DNA of 64,000 nt from Cellulophaga baltica (GCF_900102165.1 NZ_FNBD01000004.1:310001-374000), one strand, 5' to 3'; shown: positions 1 to 9,767, counted from the stretch's first letter. The notes: generated by a model not told the origin, from the letters alone. Program-made: numbers and translations.

Positions 1-1700
1 TTTTAGGCTTTATCGGAGAAGAAGGCGATGATATTCTTCACTTTGCAGAATTTGGTGTAGTGATGATGCTATTTTTAATAGGATTAGAGATAGATGCTAA
101 GAGTTTCTGGAAAATGAGAAAAACCATTGTTGGGATGGGCGGAACCCAAGTGGTTTTAACGAGCCTTATTTCGTTTGCAATTCTAGTAGCTTTTGGCGTT
201 TCGTGGCAAGTATCTTTAACCTGTGCTATGTCCATCTCCATGTCTTCTACAGCCATCACCTTGCAAACCATAAGTGAGAAGAACCTTATGAATACCACCT
301 ATGGAGCTTCATCATTTGCTATTTTACTTTTTCAAGATATTATTGTTATAGTCATGTTAGGGCTGTTACCGTTATTATCTACAGTAGATGCTTCTAAATT
401 AGAAGGGGAGGGGAGTTCTAATATTTTAGAATCGCTACCCTTAGGCTGGCAAGCTTTAGCAACAATAAGTTCTGTGGTGTTAATTGTTGTTTCTGGGCGT
501 TACCTTATTATTCCAATGTTACGGTTGGTGGCCATTTCAAAAGTACGCGAGTTACTTACAGCATCGGCCTTACTCATTGTTTTAGCTATTACATTTCTAA
601 TGGAATTTGTAGGGCTAAGTCCGGCTTTAGGAGCCTTTTTAGGGGGAGTGGTATTAGCTACGAGCGAATTTAAACATGAATTAGAAAGTACACTAGAGCC
701 TTTTAAAGGATTGCTTTTAGGCTTGTTTTTTATTACTGTGGGGACTACGGTAAATTTTGTAGTCATAGCTGATAATCCTTGGGTAATATGCGGTTTAGTA
801 GTGGGGGTTATTTTAGTAAAAGGATTGGTATTGTATATAGTAGCCACCTTGTTTAAACTAAAAATAAATCAGAAATTTCTTTTAGCAGTTGGTCTGGCTC
901 AAATTGGAGAGTTTGCGTTTGTGATGCTTACTTTTGCCCTACAGTTGCGCATTTTAGATCAAAGACAATTGGATATTATGTTAGTCGTTACCGCACTTAC
1001 CATGGCATTAACACCTATTATTGGTCTGTTAAATGAGAAATTTGTACTTCCTAAATTTGGAACGAAACAAGCAGAAGAAAAACCAATGGATGCGATAGAG
1101 CGTTCAGATAAAATTATATTAGTAGGCTTTGGTCATTTTGGGAGCACAATAGGACGGTTTCTGAGAGCTCATGGGGTAAAAACTACTATTCTTGACCAAG
1201 ATTCTAGTCGGGTAGACTTTTTGAGAAAAATGGGTTTTGAGGTATTTTATGGTGATGCTACCCGTTTAGATCTCTTAGAATCTGCAGGGATCGCTAATGC
1301 CGAGATCTTAATCTGTGCTATTGATAATCCTGAAGTAACCCTTAGTTTAGTTAAAAAAATTAAAGAAAAATACCCCCATATAAAACTTATGGTTAGGGCA
1401 AGAAATAGGTATGATGCCTACGAGTTACTTAATATTGGTGTAGATCATATTTATAGAGAATCTCTGGATACTTCTATAAAATTGGCAAGCGATGTCTTGC
1501 ATCATGTAGGTTTTGATATAGATGCTACTAAAGAGCAAGCTAGCAAATTTATTCGTTTAGATGAAGAAAGTATGCGTAGGTTAGCTGGAGCTCCTAAAAC
1601 CGAAAAAGAATATATTTTTAAGGCTAGAATGGAAATCGAGCAACAAGAAAAATTACTAGAAGACGATCAAAAAATTGGGAGCAGTCAGCTTAATAATTAA
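1..1700 (+). CDS. Kef-type (CPA2) monovalent cation:proton antiporter, 5' end outside window
   Basis: The reading frame is open from base 3, so the gene begins before the window; the GTG at 60 is not the true start. The first visible residues (ILHFAEFGVVMMLFLIGLE) are a hallmark of the CPA2/KefB-KefC antiporters. About ten hydrophobic segments follow, then a cytoplasmic RCK-N/TrkA-N Rossmann domain from about base 1110, with the nucleotide-binding run ILVGFGHFGSTIGR. Family members exchange K+ or Na+ for H+ and are gated by nucleotide or glutathione adducts at the Rossmann domain. The C-terminus is a short charged tail. Whether it carries potassium or sodium cannot be read from the sequence. 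No operon partner is visible. Confidence 0.9.
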   Translation, partial: LGFIGEEGDDILHFAEFGVVMMLFLIGLEIDAKSFWKMRKTIVGMGGTQVVLTSLISFAILVAFGVSWQVSLTCAMSISMSSTAITLQTISEKNLMNTTYGASSFAILLFQDIIVIVMLGLLPLLSTVDASKLEGEGSSNILESLPLGWQALATISSVVLIVVSGRYLIIPMLRLVAISKVRELLTASALLIVLAITFLMEFVGLSPALGAFLGGVVLATSEFKHELESTLEPFKGLLLGLFFITVGTTVNFVVIADNPWVICGLVVGVILVKGLVLYIVATLFKLKINQKFLLAVGLAQIGEFAFVMLTFALQLRILDQRQLDIMLVVTALTMALTPIIGLLNEKFVLPKFGTKQAEEKPMDAIERSDKIILVGFGHFGSTIGRFLRAHGVKTTILDQDSSRVDFLRKMGFEVFYGDATRLDLLESAGIANAEILICAIDNPEVTLSLVKKIKEKYPHIKLMVRARNRYDAYELLNIGVDHIYRESLDTSIKLASDVLHHVGFDIDATKEQASKFIRLDEESMRRLAGAPKTEKEYIFKARMEIEQQEKLLEDDQKIGSSQLNN

Positions 1701-2028
1701 AGTTAATAACAATTTAAAGAGCTAATGGTCTTTTCAATTTTCTTTGTATAAAAATCCTAGACACTACAAAAGGGGATTTATTTTTCAGATAAAATATAGC
1801 GAGTAGGGGTTCAATTCTCTATTAACTGCAGTATTTCATAGATGAAATGCGTTAATTTTCTATTTCATTTATTTTTTCATGTTCAGTTTATGTCTAGTCG
1901 ACTTTCATAAGCTGTTCGGGTTTAAATAGTATCATTGAGGCTAATAATGATGTTTTAGCATTTTATCAAAGTATTTTTTGCGATAACATCAAATAAATAA
2001 AGTTAATAACTTCAAAAATTTAATTTAA
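1701..2028. other. Intergenic region upstream of the agarase gene
   Basis: No convincing gene in these 328 bases. The 12-mer AAAGTTAATAAC occurs at 1699-1710 and again at 1999-2010, exactly 300 bases apart, the second copy ending 18 bases before the agarase ATG. The region should hold the agarase promoter, but I could not pick a clear TAnnTTTG element with a properly spaced -33 box. Confidence 0.4.
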
Positions 2029-3900
2029 ATGAAAAAAATCAACCTACTTATTTTAGTAACCTTCTTTCAAATGGTATTAGGCTACGGTCAATATGATTGG
2101 GACGGTGTTGCAATACCTGCCAATGCGGGTTCAGGACAAGAATGGCAATTACAGACCGATGCCAGTGATGATTTTAATTACAACTTTGCGCCAACCAATT
2201 TAGTATCAGATTTTGGACCAGCAAACCAGAGTAAATGGTATAACAAATTTCACAACCAAGCGAATGGACAACCGAATAACTGGACAGGTCCGGGGGCCAC
2301 AGAGTGGAGGCAAGACCACGTAGCCGTTTCTGGAGGGAATTTAAATATTTGGGCTTCGAGAATACCGGGTGCTACCAAATCATTCATAGGTTCAAGTGGT
2401 ACCGCAATTTCGAGACCAGAAACCAGAGCAGGGTGTATTACTAACAAAACGCGCGTTATTTATCCCGTTTTTGTCGAGGGAAGAATCCGTGTGATGAATT
2501 CTTCTTTAGCTTCTGATATTTGGTTACTGAGTCCCGATGATACGCAAGAGATTGATATTATTGAATGTTATGGAGGCCCAGGAGAGGATAATAGAAATAG
2601 TTTTTTCTCTTCTAAAATTCACTTAAGTCATCATGTATTTATTAGACCACCAAATTTTAAGGATTATCAACCGGCAGATTTAAATAGCTGGTGGAAAAAA
2701 GATGGTGTTGCCCAATGGGGTGGTAGAGTTGTGCGTATTGGAGTTAATTGGGTTTCTCCAACACGACTTGAATATTTTGTGGATGGCCAAATGGTACGTG
2801 TGTTAGATAATGATGCAGTACAAACACGTTTAGGTGATGGTACATGGCAGTATACGTATCCTGCAGGCGTTACTAGCACGGGTAATGATGGTCAATTAGT
2901 TAGAGAAAATGGATATCAAAAGATGACCGTAGCCTCAAGTTTAGCAGACGCAAAAAATAAATCGAACATTAGTGTTATTGATCCTTTTAATTATTTAAAT
3001 AATGGAAGGAAATTCTCTAAGGAGATGGATATTATTATCAATGTAGAAGATCAAAGTTGGCAAGCAGAAGCAAATAGATCTCCGAATGACTCAGAAATGA
3101 CTAATTTTCAAAATAATAATCTTTTAGTAGATTGGATTAGGGTATATAAGCCCGTGAATGTTTCTGGTAATTCTAATTCTGGAGTAAGTGCTGGTAATTA
3201 TGACTTTGGTGCTACAACATCTGCATTAGCTAATGGATATACTAGAGTTTCTTATGGTATTAATGACAACGTATGGACCAATACCAATGGTTTAAACTAT
3301 GCAGATAGAGGAGGAAATACAGGAGCAAGTGCATTGAACAGAGATTTTGCTTATGATCAAAATACGACTAGAACTCTTCAGTTTCCTGTTTCAAACGGAA
3401 CCTATTCTATTTCTGCAACTTTTGGAGATCAGTTGAGTGCGCGTGTTAATAATTCTATTAGAGCAGGCGGTCAAACAGCTACGGTTACAACTAAAATAGC
3501 GGAATATAAAAATGCAAACTTAAATAATGTCGTAGTTACCAATGGCTTATTACAGGTAGAGGTATTTGCTTCTGCTAACCAAAGTTGGGCATTAAACAGA
3601 ATTACATTTTTAAAAAGTGCAGCAAATCTTAAAACATCAACTACAGTGGTAGCGGCTACGGAGACTGTTGAACCAGAGACTTTGCAAATTTATCCAAACC
3701 CTGCCTCAGATGTTATTACTATTACAAATAAGGACTACATCCAAGCGAGAATGTATAATTTAAACGGACTTACGGTGCTTAGAAAAGATGTAATAGATCA
3801 CAAATTAGATGTTTCTACTTTAGATAATGGTATTTATATCTTAGAAATTACCAAAGAAAGTGGTGAAACTGTAAAGCAGAAAATTGTAATTGCAAATTAA
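2029..3900 (+). CDS. Secreted GH16 beta-agarase with C-terminal carbohydrate-binding-like domain and type IX sorting signal
   Basis: A 623-residue secreted enzyme. A signal peptide (about 1-20) precedes a GH16 domain (about 35-376) with the catalytic motif EIDIIE: E174 nucleophile, D176, E179 acid/base. Runs such as SLASDIWLLSPDDTQEIDI, KIHLSHHVFIR, KEMDIIIN.EDQ and VDWIRVYKP match what I know of Zobellia beta-agarases A/B, so cleavage of beta-1,4 bonds in agarose is likely. A beta-rich module follows (about 385-540), resembling the malectin/CBM-like domains of flavobacterial CAZymes. Residues 555-623 (LQIYPNPASDVITI...GIYILEI) form a type IX secretion type-A sorting domain, so the protein should be exported and anchored or released. 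It stands alone, without SusCD neighbours. Confidence 0.92.
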   Translation: MKKINLLILVTFFQMVLGYGQYDWDGVAIPANAGSGQEWQLQTDASDDFNYNFAPTNLVSDFGPANQSKWYNKFHNQANGQPNNWTGPGATEWRQDHVAVSGGNLNIWASRIPGATKSFIGSSGTAISRPETRAGCITNKTRVIYPVFVEGRIRVMNSSLASDIWLLSPDDTQEIDIIECYGGPGEDNRNSFFSSKIHLSHHVFIRPPNFKDYQPADLNSWWKKDGVAQWGGRVVRIGVNWVSPTRLEYFVDGQMVRVLDNDAVQTRLGDGTWQYTYPAGVTSTGNDGQLVRENGYQKMTVASSLADAKNKSNISVIDPFNYLNNGRKFSKEMDIIINVEDQSWQAEANRSPNDSEMTNFQNNNLLVDWIRVYKPVNVSGNSNSGVSAGNYDFGATTSALANGYTRVSYGINDNVWTNTNGLNYADRGGNTGASALNRDFAYDQNTTRTLQFPVSNGTYSISATFGDQLSARVNNSIRAGGQTATVTTKIAEYKNANLNNVVVTNGLLQVEVFASANQSWALNRITFLKSAANLKTSTTVVAATETVEPETLQIYPNPASDVITITNKDYIQARMYNLNGLTVLRKDVIDHKLDVSTLDNGIYILEITKESGETVKQKIVIAN

Positions 3901-3938
3901 AGGTTTACCATAATTTTATAAAATTATTTAAAAGTGAA

Positions 3939-3965
3939 AAGCACCCGCTAAAGGGTGCTTTTTTT
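3939..3965. terminator. Bidirectional terminator between agarase and ALDH genes
   Basis: Perfect 8-bp stem AAGCACCC (3939-3946) / GGGTGCTT (3953-3960) with a 6-base loop, followed by T5 on the plus strand and flanked by an A run that gives a T run on the minus strand. It lies between two convergent genes and can serve both. Confidence 0.85.
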
Positions 3966-3983
3966 ATTGGCAATACATGCTCG

Positions 3984-5381
3984 TTAATCTTTACGGATCA
4001 TAATTGATTTTACGTTCACGAATTCTTTCATGCCGAATCCGCCATGTTCGCGACCAAAACCAGAATCTTTTACACCACCAAATGGCATGGTTGGTTCTGC
4101 TGTTCCAAAAGAATTTATAAATATCATTCCAGTATCAAAATGCTTTTCGGCTAATTCAATCGCTTTTTTCTCATCTTTAGAGAAGATTCCTCCACCAAGA
4201 CCAAACCTACTATCATTAGCAATTCTCATAGCATCTTCATTATCTTTAGCTTTAATCAAAGAAGCTACAGGTCCAAACAACTCGTCATCATAGGCCGGTT
4301 GCCCTTGGGTAACATCCTCTAATACTGTTGCCGGATAGAAGTATCCTTCGCCCTCTGGAATTTTACCTCCACAAAGTATTTTAGCGCCTTTATCAATACT
4401 TTCTTGTACTTGGTCGTGAATTTTTTCTCTTAAATCTTTACGCGCCATAGGGCCTAATTGCGTTTCTTCCAAGGTAGGATCTCCTAGTTTTAAGGCACTC
4501 ATAGCGGCTACAAACTGCTCTTTAAACTCTTCGTAGACAGCCTCTGTGGCAATAAATCTTTTAGCCGCAATGCAGGTTTCTCCATTGTTATAGATACGTC
4601 CTTGGACACTCTTTTCTACTGCTAACGCTACATCAGCATCATCTAAAATTAGATAAGCATCATTACTACCTAATTCTAAAACAGTTTTTTTAAGTTGTGC
4701 TCCTGCTTTTTCCCCAATTTTCTCACCGGCTACGGGACTCCCCGTTAGTGTTACACCGCGAACAAGTTTATGAGATATAATCGCATCCGATTGGTCGTGC
4801 TCTATGACCAAAACGGTAAATAGTCCGCTTGGTAAACCAGCAGTATCAAAGATAGATTTAAGCAATTTAGCGGTTCCTGTCACATTAGAAGCATGTTTCA
4901 ATAAAATGCTATTTCCCGCCATCAAATTGGTAATCGTATAACGAATAACCTGGTATGAAGGGTAGTTCCATGGTTGAATCCCGTAAATGATCCCTAAAGG
5001 AGCATAAGCAACAATTCCTTTCCCTCCATTTAATAATTCGCGCTCCTCACTTTTTAATATTTCTGGCGCATTCTTAGCAGAATAGTCGCATATGGCAGAA
5101 CAAATATCTACCTCTTGATGACTTTGTGATAGTAATTTCCCCATCTCATCCGTCATCAGCGCTGCTAATTCTGATTTGTAGTTTTGTAACTCTTTACCAA
5201 TCGCAGTAATAATTTTACCACGCTCTTCTATTGATGTAGTTTTCCACTTCAGAAACGCTTTTTGCGATTCTTGAATGCTATCTTCTACCTTGCTATCGGT
5301 CATATATTCATAGGACGATAGGGTTTTTCCCGTTGTTGGATTTGTAGTTTTAAATGTATTTTGTTTTGTTGTCGTAGACAT
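3984..5381 (-). CDS. NAD(P)-dependent semialdehyde dehydrogenase (GabD/Sad family)
   Basis: A 465-residue aldehyde dehydrogenase of the succinate-semialdehyde class, oxidising an aldehyde to an acid. The oxyanion motif PWNYP is present, with general base E236 in LELGSND and catalytic nucleophile C270 in NNGETCIAAKRF. Length is usual for the family. The gene lies 28 bases downstream of an SDR gene on the same strand (start 5381, SDR end 5410), so the two are probably cotranscribed, SDR first. A second family member lies at 7607-8974 on the other side of an AraC gene. Succinate semialdehyde is the commonest substrate of this class, but uronate-derived or short aliphatic semialdehydes are equally possible here. 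Confidence 0.9.
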   Translation of the reverse strand: MSTTTKQNTFKTTNPTTGKTLSSYEYMTDSKVEDSIQESQKAFLKWKTTSIEERGKIITAIGKELQNYKSELAALMTDEMGKLLSQSHQEVDICSAICDYSAKNAPEILKSEERELLNGGKGIVAYAPLGIIYGIQPWNYPSYQVIRYTITNLMAGNSILLKHASNVTGTAKLLKSIFDTAGLPSGLFTVLVIEHDQSDAIISHKLVRGVTLTGSPVAGEKIGEKAGAQLKKTVLELGSNDAYLILDDADVALAVEKSVQGRIYNNGETCIAAKRFIATEAVYEEFKEQFVAAMSALKLGDPTLEETQLGPMARKDLREKIHDQVQESIDKGAKILCGGKIPEGEGYFYPATVLEDVTQGQPAYDDELFGPVASLIKAKDNEDAMRIANDSRFGLGGGIFSKDEKKAIELAEKHFDTGMIFINSFGTAEPTMPFGGVKDSGFGREHGGFGMKEFVNVKSIMIRKD

Positions 5382-5409
5382 ACTTTTATTTTTTTAATTT
5401 AAATTCCTT

Positions 5410-6150
5410 TTACTTTTGCTCACTAGGAACAATATAAACATCATTAATATTTACACGGTCTGGTTGTGTCAAAGCGTAGTAAATGGCATTGGCAATATCT
5501 TCCGCCTCTAATGTTTCCATCTCGAACATTTCTTTCATCATTTCTTTGATATCATCATCTGTGATGGTACTCGTAAGATTCGTCGCTACAGCTCCAGGTT
5601 CTATAGAGGTTATATTAATTCCATACTTTGGCGCTAATTCTTGTCGCAGTCCTTCAGAGAACATTTTTACAGCGGCTTTTGTAGCACAGTATACGGCTCC
5701 ACCGGGAAAGTAACGGTGTGCAGCCATGGATGAGATATTAATGATATTACCGCCTTTATTGGCTTTTAATTCCGGCAATACTGCGGCAACGCCGTTCAAT
5801 ACTCCTTTAATATTAACATCCACCATTTTATCCCACTCATCCGTTTTTAATTTTTCTACAAATGATAATGGCATTAATCCGGCGTTATTAATGAGTCCGT
5901 TTACCGTTCCAAATTTCTCTTTGGTTTTGGTCACTACATTTTCAAAATCTTCCATCTTAGTAACGTCTCCAGTAACTACTAAAGCTTCTCCACCGTTTTT
6001 TTCAATTTCTGTTTTCAAATCATTTAACTCATCTTCGCTTCGAGCCATAAGCACCACTTTAGCTCCGTTTTCGGCTAATTTATGCGCGGTTGCTTTTCCA
6101 ATTCCACTTGATGCTCCTGTAATTATTAGTATGCTATTTTCAATTTTCAT
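5410..6150 (-). CDS. Short-chain dehydrogenase/reductase
   Basis: A 246-residue classical SDR. It has the N-terminal cofactor motif TGASSGIG, the structural NNAG motif and the catalytic YCATK (YxxxK), with the active-site serine in NIINISSM. The family reduces or oxidises alcohols and ketones with NAD(P)H. It is the first gene of a probable two-gene unit with the aldehyde dehydrogenase at 3984-5381, suggesting successive alcohol-to-aldehyde-to-acid steps or disposal of reactive carbonyls. The exact substrate cannot be told from sequence. Confidence 0.88.
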   Translation of the reverse strand: MKIENSILIITGASSGIGKATAHKLAENGAKVVLMARSEDELNDLKTEIEKNGGEALVVTGDVTKMEDFENVVTKTKEKFGTVNGLINNAGLMPLSFVEKLKTDEWDKMVDVNIKGVLNGVAAVLPELKANKGGNIINISSMAAHRYFPGGAVYCATKAAVKMFSEGLRQELAPKYGINITSIEPGAVATNLTSTITDDDIKEMMKEMFEMETLEAEDIANAIYYALTQPDRVNINDVYIVPSEQK

Positions 6151-6451
6151 AAGTTTCTTTTTTTTGTTCCAATCAAAGGTAGTGGCTAGGTGCGGGGTTC
6201 ATTGACTAGAATAAATTAAGAATTGATCGATATGCTTTTACTCCCATAAGATTATGGAAGTAAAAAGAGATGGGAATAAAATGGAGTATACTTGAATTGT
6301 ATTTGTTCTGTGGATGAAGCTATGGGTATAAAAAAACCTAAGTAACCTGGTTGGCGAGATGAAATAGGGTTTAAGAAAAGAAGTTTAAAATATTAAAAAG
6401 ATGAATATAATTATTTCATTTTAGGATAAAATCAATCTTGATGGTTGCTGG
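6151..6451. other. Intergenic region with one imperfect hairpin
   Basis: These 301 bases lie between the SDR start and the 3' end of the AraC gene, both minus strand. An imperfect inverted repeat spans about 6236-6265 (TTTTACT-C-CCATAA / TTATGG-A-AGTAAAA). It lacks a following T run on either strand, so it may be a weak terminator, an operator or nothing. No gene is seen. Confidence 0.3.
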
Positions 6452-7336
6452 CTAACCTGTACACGCTGTTCTTTTTAATAACAGATACTCGCCATTAGTT
6501 TTAAATTCTTTTATAGAAACTCCAGAATATCGTTTAAAGGTTTTAGAGAGGTGACTCACATCGGTAAAACCTAAATCGTCTGCTATTTGTGTTAGGGTGA
6601 AGTCTGAATTTAAGAGTCGGATTTCTACGAGTTTTAATTTTGCTTTGATGATATACTCGCGCAAAGGCATATGTACTTGCTTTTTAAAATACTCACTTAC
6701 GTAAGTAGGAGACATCATAAAAACAGCTGCTAGTTTCTCAACTTTCAATAATTCTGTTTTATCAATATTTTCATTGATGTAGGTTAGCATTTTTGTAATC
6801 CTATCATCTGCATTTTTTTTAGGTACTTCAAAATAAGTACCTTTTTTTATATTCCGAATTAAAATTTCTAGAATACTAGTCATAAGGCTTGTAATTAAGC
6901 TAATAGATTCTGCGCCGTAACTTCTAGACTCTTGAAAGATCATACTCACTAAGCTTTCTAGGTGGTTTCGGTCTAGGTCGTTCTTAATAATATCACCAGG
7001 TAATTGATTATAATTAGAAAGGATGTATGATGCTTCTTTGAACCATTCATTTCTATCTATAGTCATCCGGTTTACATTCTTAAAAAAAGAATCGGTAAAT
7101 TTTAAAAAGACAAATCTGGTAGGTTTTTCGATTGTAAACGAATGGCATTTTAAAGGTGGTAATAAAAACATACTACCTTTAGCATACGGATAATGGTTGT
7201 AATTTATACACTGTGTGCCATCGCCATCACTAATCAACACTAACTCAAAAAAATTATTTTTAACAGGGCGTTGCTTCCAACTGGTTAATTCTATTTCTTG
7301 TATTTCAAAAGGTTTATAGGCTTCTAATACTTGCAT
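6452..7336 (-). CDS. AraC-family transcriptional regulator
   Basis: A 294-residue regulator with an N-terminal cupin-like sensor domain (about 1-150) and a C-terminal double helix-turn-helix AraC domain (about 190-285). The second helix-turn-helix lies around TLTQIADDLGFTDVSHLSKTFKRYSG, matching the family signature. It sits between a minus-strand SDR/ALDH pair and a divergent paralogous ALDH at 7607, so it is the natural candidate to control both. The inducer is unknown. Confidence 0.9.
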   Translation of the reverse strand: MQVLEAYKPFEIQEIELTSWKQRPVKNNFFELVLISDGDGTQCINYNHYPYAKGSMFLLPPLKCHSFTIEKPTRFVFLKFTDSFFKNVNRMTIDRNEWFKEASYILSNYNQLPGDIIKNDLDRNHLESLVSMIFQESRSYGAESISLITSLMTSILEILIRNIKKGTYFEVPKKNADDRITKMLTYINENIDKTELLKVEKLAAVFMMSPTYVSEYFKKQVHMPLREYIIKAKLKLVEIRLLNSDFTLTQIADDLGFTDVSHLSKTFKRYSGVSIKEFKTNGEYLLLKRTACTG

Positions 7337-7606
7337 TATACAACATATTTAATGGTAAAGCTACTTAATTTTGTTTAAACCGTCGTAAAAACACCTTATT
7401 AACCTCAAAAAATACCAAATTTACCACTCGTTATACCAATGGTACCCTTAAAATATTAGAAACCTTTGTACATAGTAGCAGGTTAATGATAATAAGTAAT
7501 AGCTTCAAAGGAGTTAATATATTATTTAATTCCATTAAGTATTTGTTCTTGTGTATCCGTTCTTGTTTAGGTAAAAGAATGGTATTAATTTTTAAAATAA
7601 ACGCTT

Positions 7607-8974
7607 ATGTCAAGTATCACAATAATTAATCCAGCTACCGATGAAGAGGTGGCTACTTATGATAGAATAACTCAAAAAGAATCAAAAGATAAAATTGCTA
7701 TGGCCAACCAAACTTTTGGCCGTTGGAAGGCTACCTCTTTTGAAGAACGATCTAATTTGATGCATAAATTAGCAGATTACTTAGAGAAGCACAAGGAAGA
7801 ATATGCACAGCTAGCAACTAGAGAAATGGGTAAGATAATTGGCCAGTCAAGAAAGGAAATTGAAAAATGCGTTTGGATTTGCAAGTATTACGCCGATCAT
7901 ACTAAAGAATTATTGGCAGATGAATTAGTAGCTACAGAAGCTAAAAAAAGCTACGTGACCTTTCAGCCTCTGGGCGTAGTATTGGCAGTTATGCCTTGGA
8001 ATTTTCCTTTTTATCAGGTGATTAGATTTGCTGTTCCTGCTTTAATGGCTGGTAACGTAGGGGTTCTTAAGCATGCTTCTAATGTTCAGGGTTGTGCTTT
8101 TGCGTTAGAAGATGCTTTTTTAAAATCGGGCTTTCCTGAAGGGTGTTTTACTAATTTAAATTTAAGTTCTGAACATATAAAAGAGGTTATAGCAGATAAA
8201 AATATTGTTGCAGTAACGCTAACGGGTAGTGATCCTGCTGGGCGCTCTGTAGCTTCAATTGCTGGTCAAAATTTAAAGAAAACGGTCATGGAATTAGGCG
8301 GCAGTGATGCTTATATAATTTTGGAAGATGCAGATTTAGAAGAAGTGGTAGAATTAGCCACTTTTGGTCGTTTACAAAACAATGGACAAACCTGTATTGC
8401 GGCAAAGCGTTTTATCGTATTAGAAGATATATATGATGATTTTCTAATAGCTTTTAAAAAGAAAATGAAAGCTGCAAAAATGGGCGCTCCAACAGCGGAA
8501 GACACGTATTACGGACCTATGGCACGTAAAGACTTGAGAGATGAATTGCATGAGCAAGTACAAAAAACAATGGAACAAGGTGGCCGTTTAGTACTGGGAG
8601 GAGAAATTCCACAAGGTAAAGGTGCATATTATCCAGCAACTATTTTGGCAGATTTAACACCAGGAATGGAAGGTTTTGATGAGGAGTTGTTTGGTCCAGT
8701 AGCCTCCGTGATTAAAGCAAAAAATGATGATGAAGCTATAGCCTTGGCTAATAATTCTCAATTTGGTTTAGGTTCAGGCGTATTCACTAGTAACTTAGAG
8801 CGAGGGGAACAGATTGCTTTGCAATTAGAAGCGGGTAGTAGTTTCGTAAACAAGCTCGTAGTTTCTGATCCAAGATTACCCTTTGGAGGCATTAAAAATA
8901 GTGGTTATGGAAGAGAACTTTCTGCATCTGGTATTAAAGAATTCGTAAATACGAAAAGTGTCTGGATAGCATAA
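7607..8974 (+). CDS. NAD(P)-dependent semialdehyde dehydrogenase (GabD/Sad family), second copy
   Basis: A 455-residue paralogue of the dehydrogenase at 3984-5381, sharing long stretches such as GPMARKDLR and DDAD/EDAD segments. The general base is E229 (MELGGSDAY) and the nucleophile C263 (NNGQTCIAAKRF); PWNFP marks the oxyanion region. It is transcribed divergently from the AraC gene with a 270-base gap that must hold both promoters. A short gap (44 bases) separates it from the alkB-like gene downstream, but a functional link there is doubtful. Likely role: oxidation of succinate semialdehyde or a similar aldehyde. Confidence 0.9.
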   Translation: MSSITIINPATDEEVATYDRITQKESKDKIAMANQTFGRWKATSFEERSNLMHKLADYLEKHKEEYAQLATREMGKIIGQSRKEIEKCVWICKYYADHTKELLADELVATEAKKSYVTFQPLGVVLAVMPWNFPFYQVIRFAVPALMAGNVGVLKHASNVQGCAFALEDAFLKSGFPEGCFTNLNLSSEHIKEVIADKNIVAVTLTGSDPAGRSVASIAGQNLKKTVMELGGSDAYIILEDADLEEVVELATFGRLQNNGQTCIAAKRFIVLEDIYDDFLIAFKKKMKAAKMGAPTAEDTYYGPMARKDLRDELHEQVQKTMEQGGRLVLGGEIPQGKGAYYPATILADLTPGMEGFDEELFGPVASVIKAKNDDEAIALANNSQFGLGSGVFTSNLERGEQIALQLEAGSSFVNKLVVSDPRLPFGGIKNSGYGRELSASGIKEFVNTKSVWIA

Positions 8975-9018
8975 GCAACTGGCACGTGTAAATAATGTTC
9001 ACTTAAGTATTTATTAGA

Positions 9019-9651
9019 ATGGATTTATTTAATCAAACAGATCTTTTTTCAACAGATGAAGTCCGTAAAACGGAATTTGTTTTGCCTGGGGCAGATATTG
9101 TTTTGTTTGAGAATTATTTTAGTACCGAAGAAAGTAACAAACTGTTTAATAATTTAATAAAAAACACGCCTTGGCAGCAAGAGCAAATTACGATTCACGG
9201 TAAAGAAGTAGATTACCCTAGATTGACCGCTTGGTATGGAGATGCTACCAAGGATATGAAATACACGAATACAAAAAGTACAATGCATTCATGGAGTGCT
9301 GATTTACTTTTTATTAAAGAGCGAATAGAGCAGGAGGTCAATGTAAAATTTACACGTTGTTTGCTTAATTATTATAGAGATGGCAAAGACAGTGTAGATT
9401 GGCACCAAGACTATAAGGGAGAGCAACGTAAAAACACGGTTATTGCTTCGGTTACCTTAGGAGCAACAAGACCTTTTCAATTAAAACACTCCACACGTAA
9501 GGGTTTAAAACGTTTAGCTATTCCGTTAACCCATGGCAGCCTACTTTTAATGCAAGGTGCTACCCAAGAGAATTGGAAACATAAGATACCGAAAACAACG
9601 AAAAAAATTAAACCTAGAATAAACCTCACCTTTAGGTGGCTGCCAGAATAG
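9019..9651 (+). CDS. AlkB-like alpha-ketoglutarate-dependent dioxygenase
   Basis: A 210-residue Fe(II)/2-oxoglutarate oxygenase of the AlkB type. It has the family pattern PRLTAWYGD, the iron-binding WHQDYKGE (HxD), the distal histidine in ENWKHKIPKT and the 2-oxoglutarate arginine in PRINLTFR. It demethylates alkylated DNA or RNA bases by oxidation, releasing formaldehyde. It resembles the eukaryote-like ALKBH2/3 branch common in Bacteroidetes. Another DNA-repair-type gene (YcaQ/AlkX-like) lies at 14647. Confidence 0.9.
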   Translation: MDLFNQTDLFSTDEVRKTEFVLPGADIVLFENYFSTEESNKLFNNLIKNTPWQQEQITIHGKEVDYPRLTAWYGDATKDMKYTNTKSTMHSWSADLLFIKERIEQEVNVKFTRCLLNYYRDGKDSVDWHQDYKGEQRKNTVIASVTLGATRPFQLKHSTRKGLKRLAIPLTHGSLLLMQGATQENWKHKIPKTTKKIKPRINLTFRWLPE

Positions 9652-9767
9652 GTATCTTGTATAATTAAAGGATTAACTAGGTAGTATAGATCTTAAATTC
9701 TGTTTTAATATGTGTTATGGGTGTCATTTTTAGTAAAATATAGAAGTATCTTCTTGTAAAACCTCGA

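Noticed and set aside
60-62. GTG start for the Kef-type antiporter
   Set aside because: The frame continues upstream to base 3 with conserved family sequence (ILHFAEFG), so the gene is cut by the window edge.
6236-6266. Terminator for the AraC gene
   Set aside because: The hairpin is imperfect, about 200 bases from the stop codon and lacks a T run; listed only as a note in the intergenic entry.
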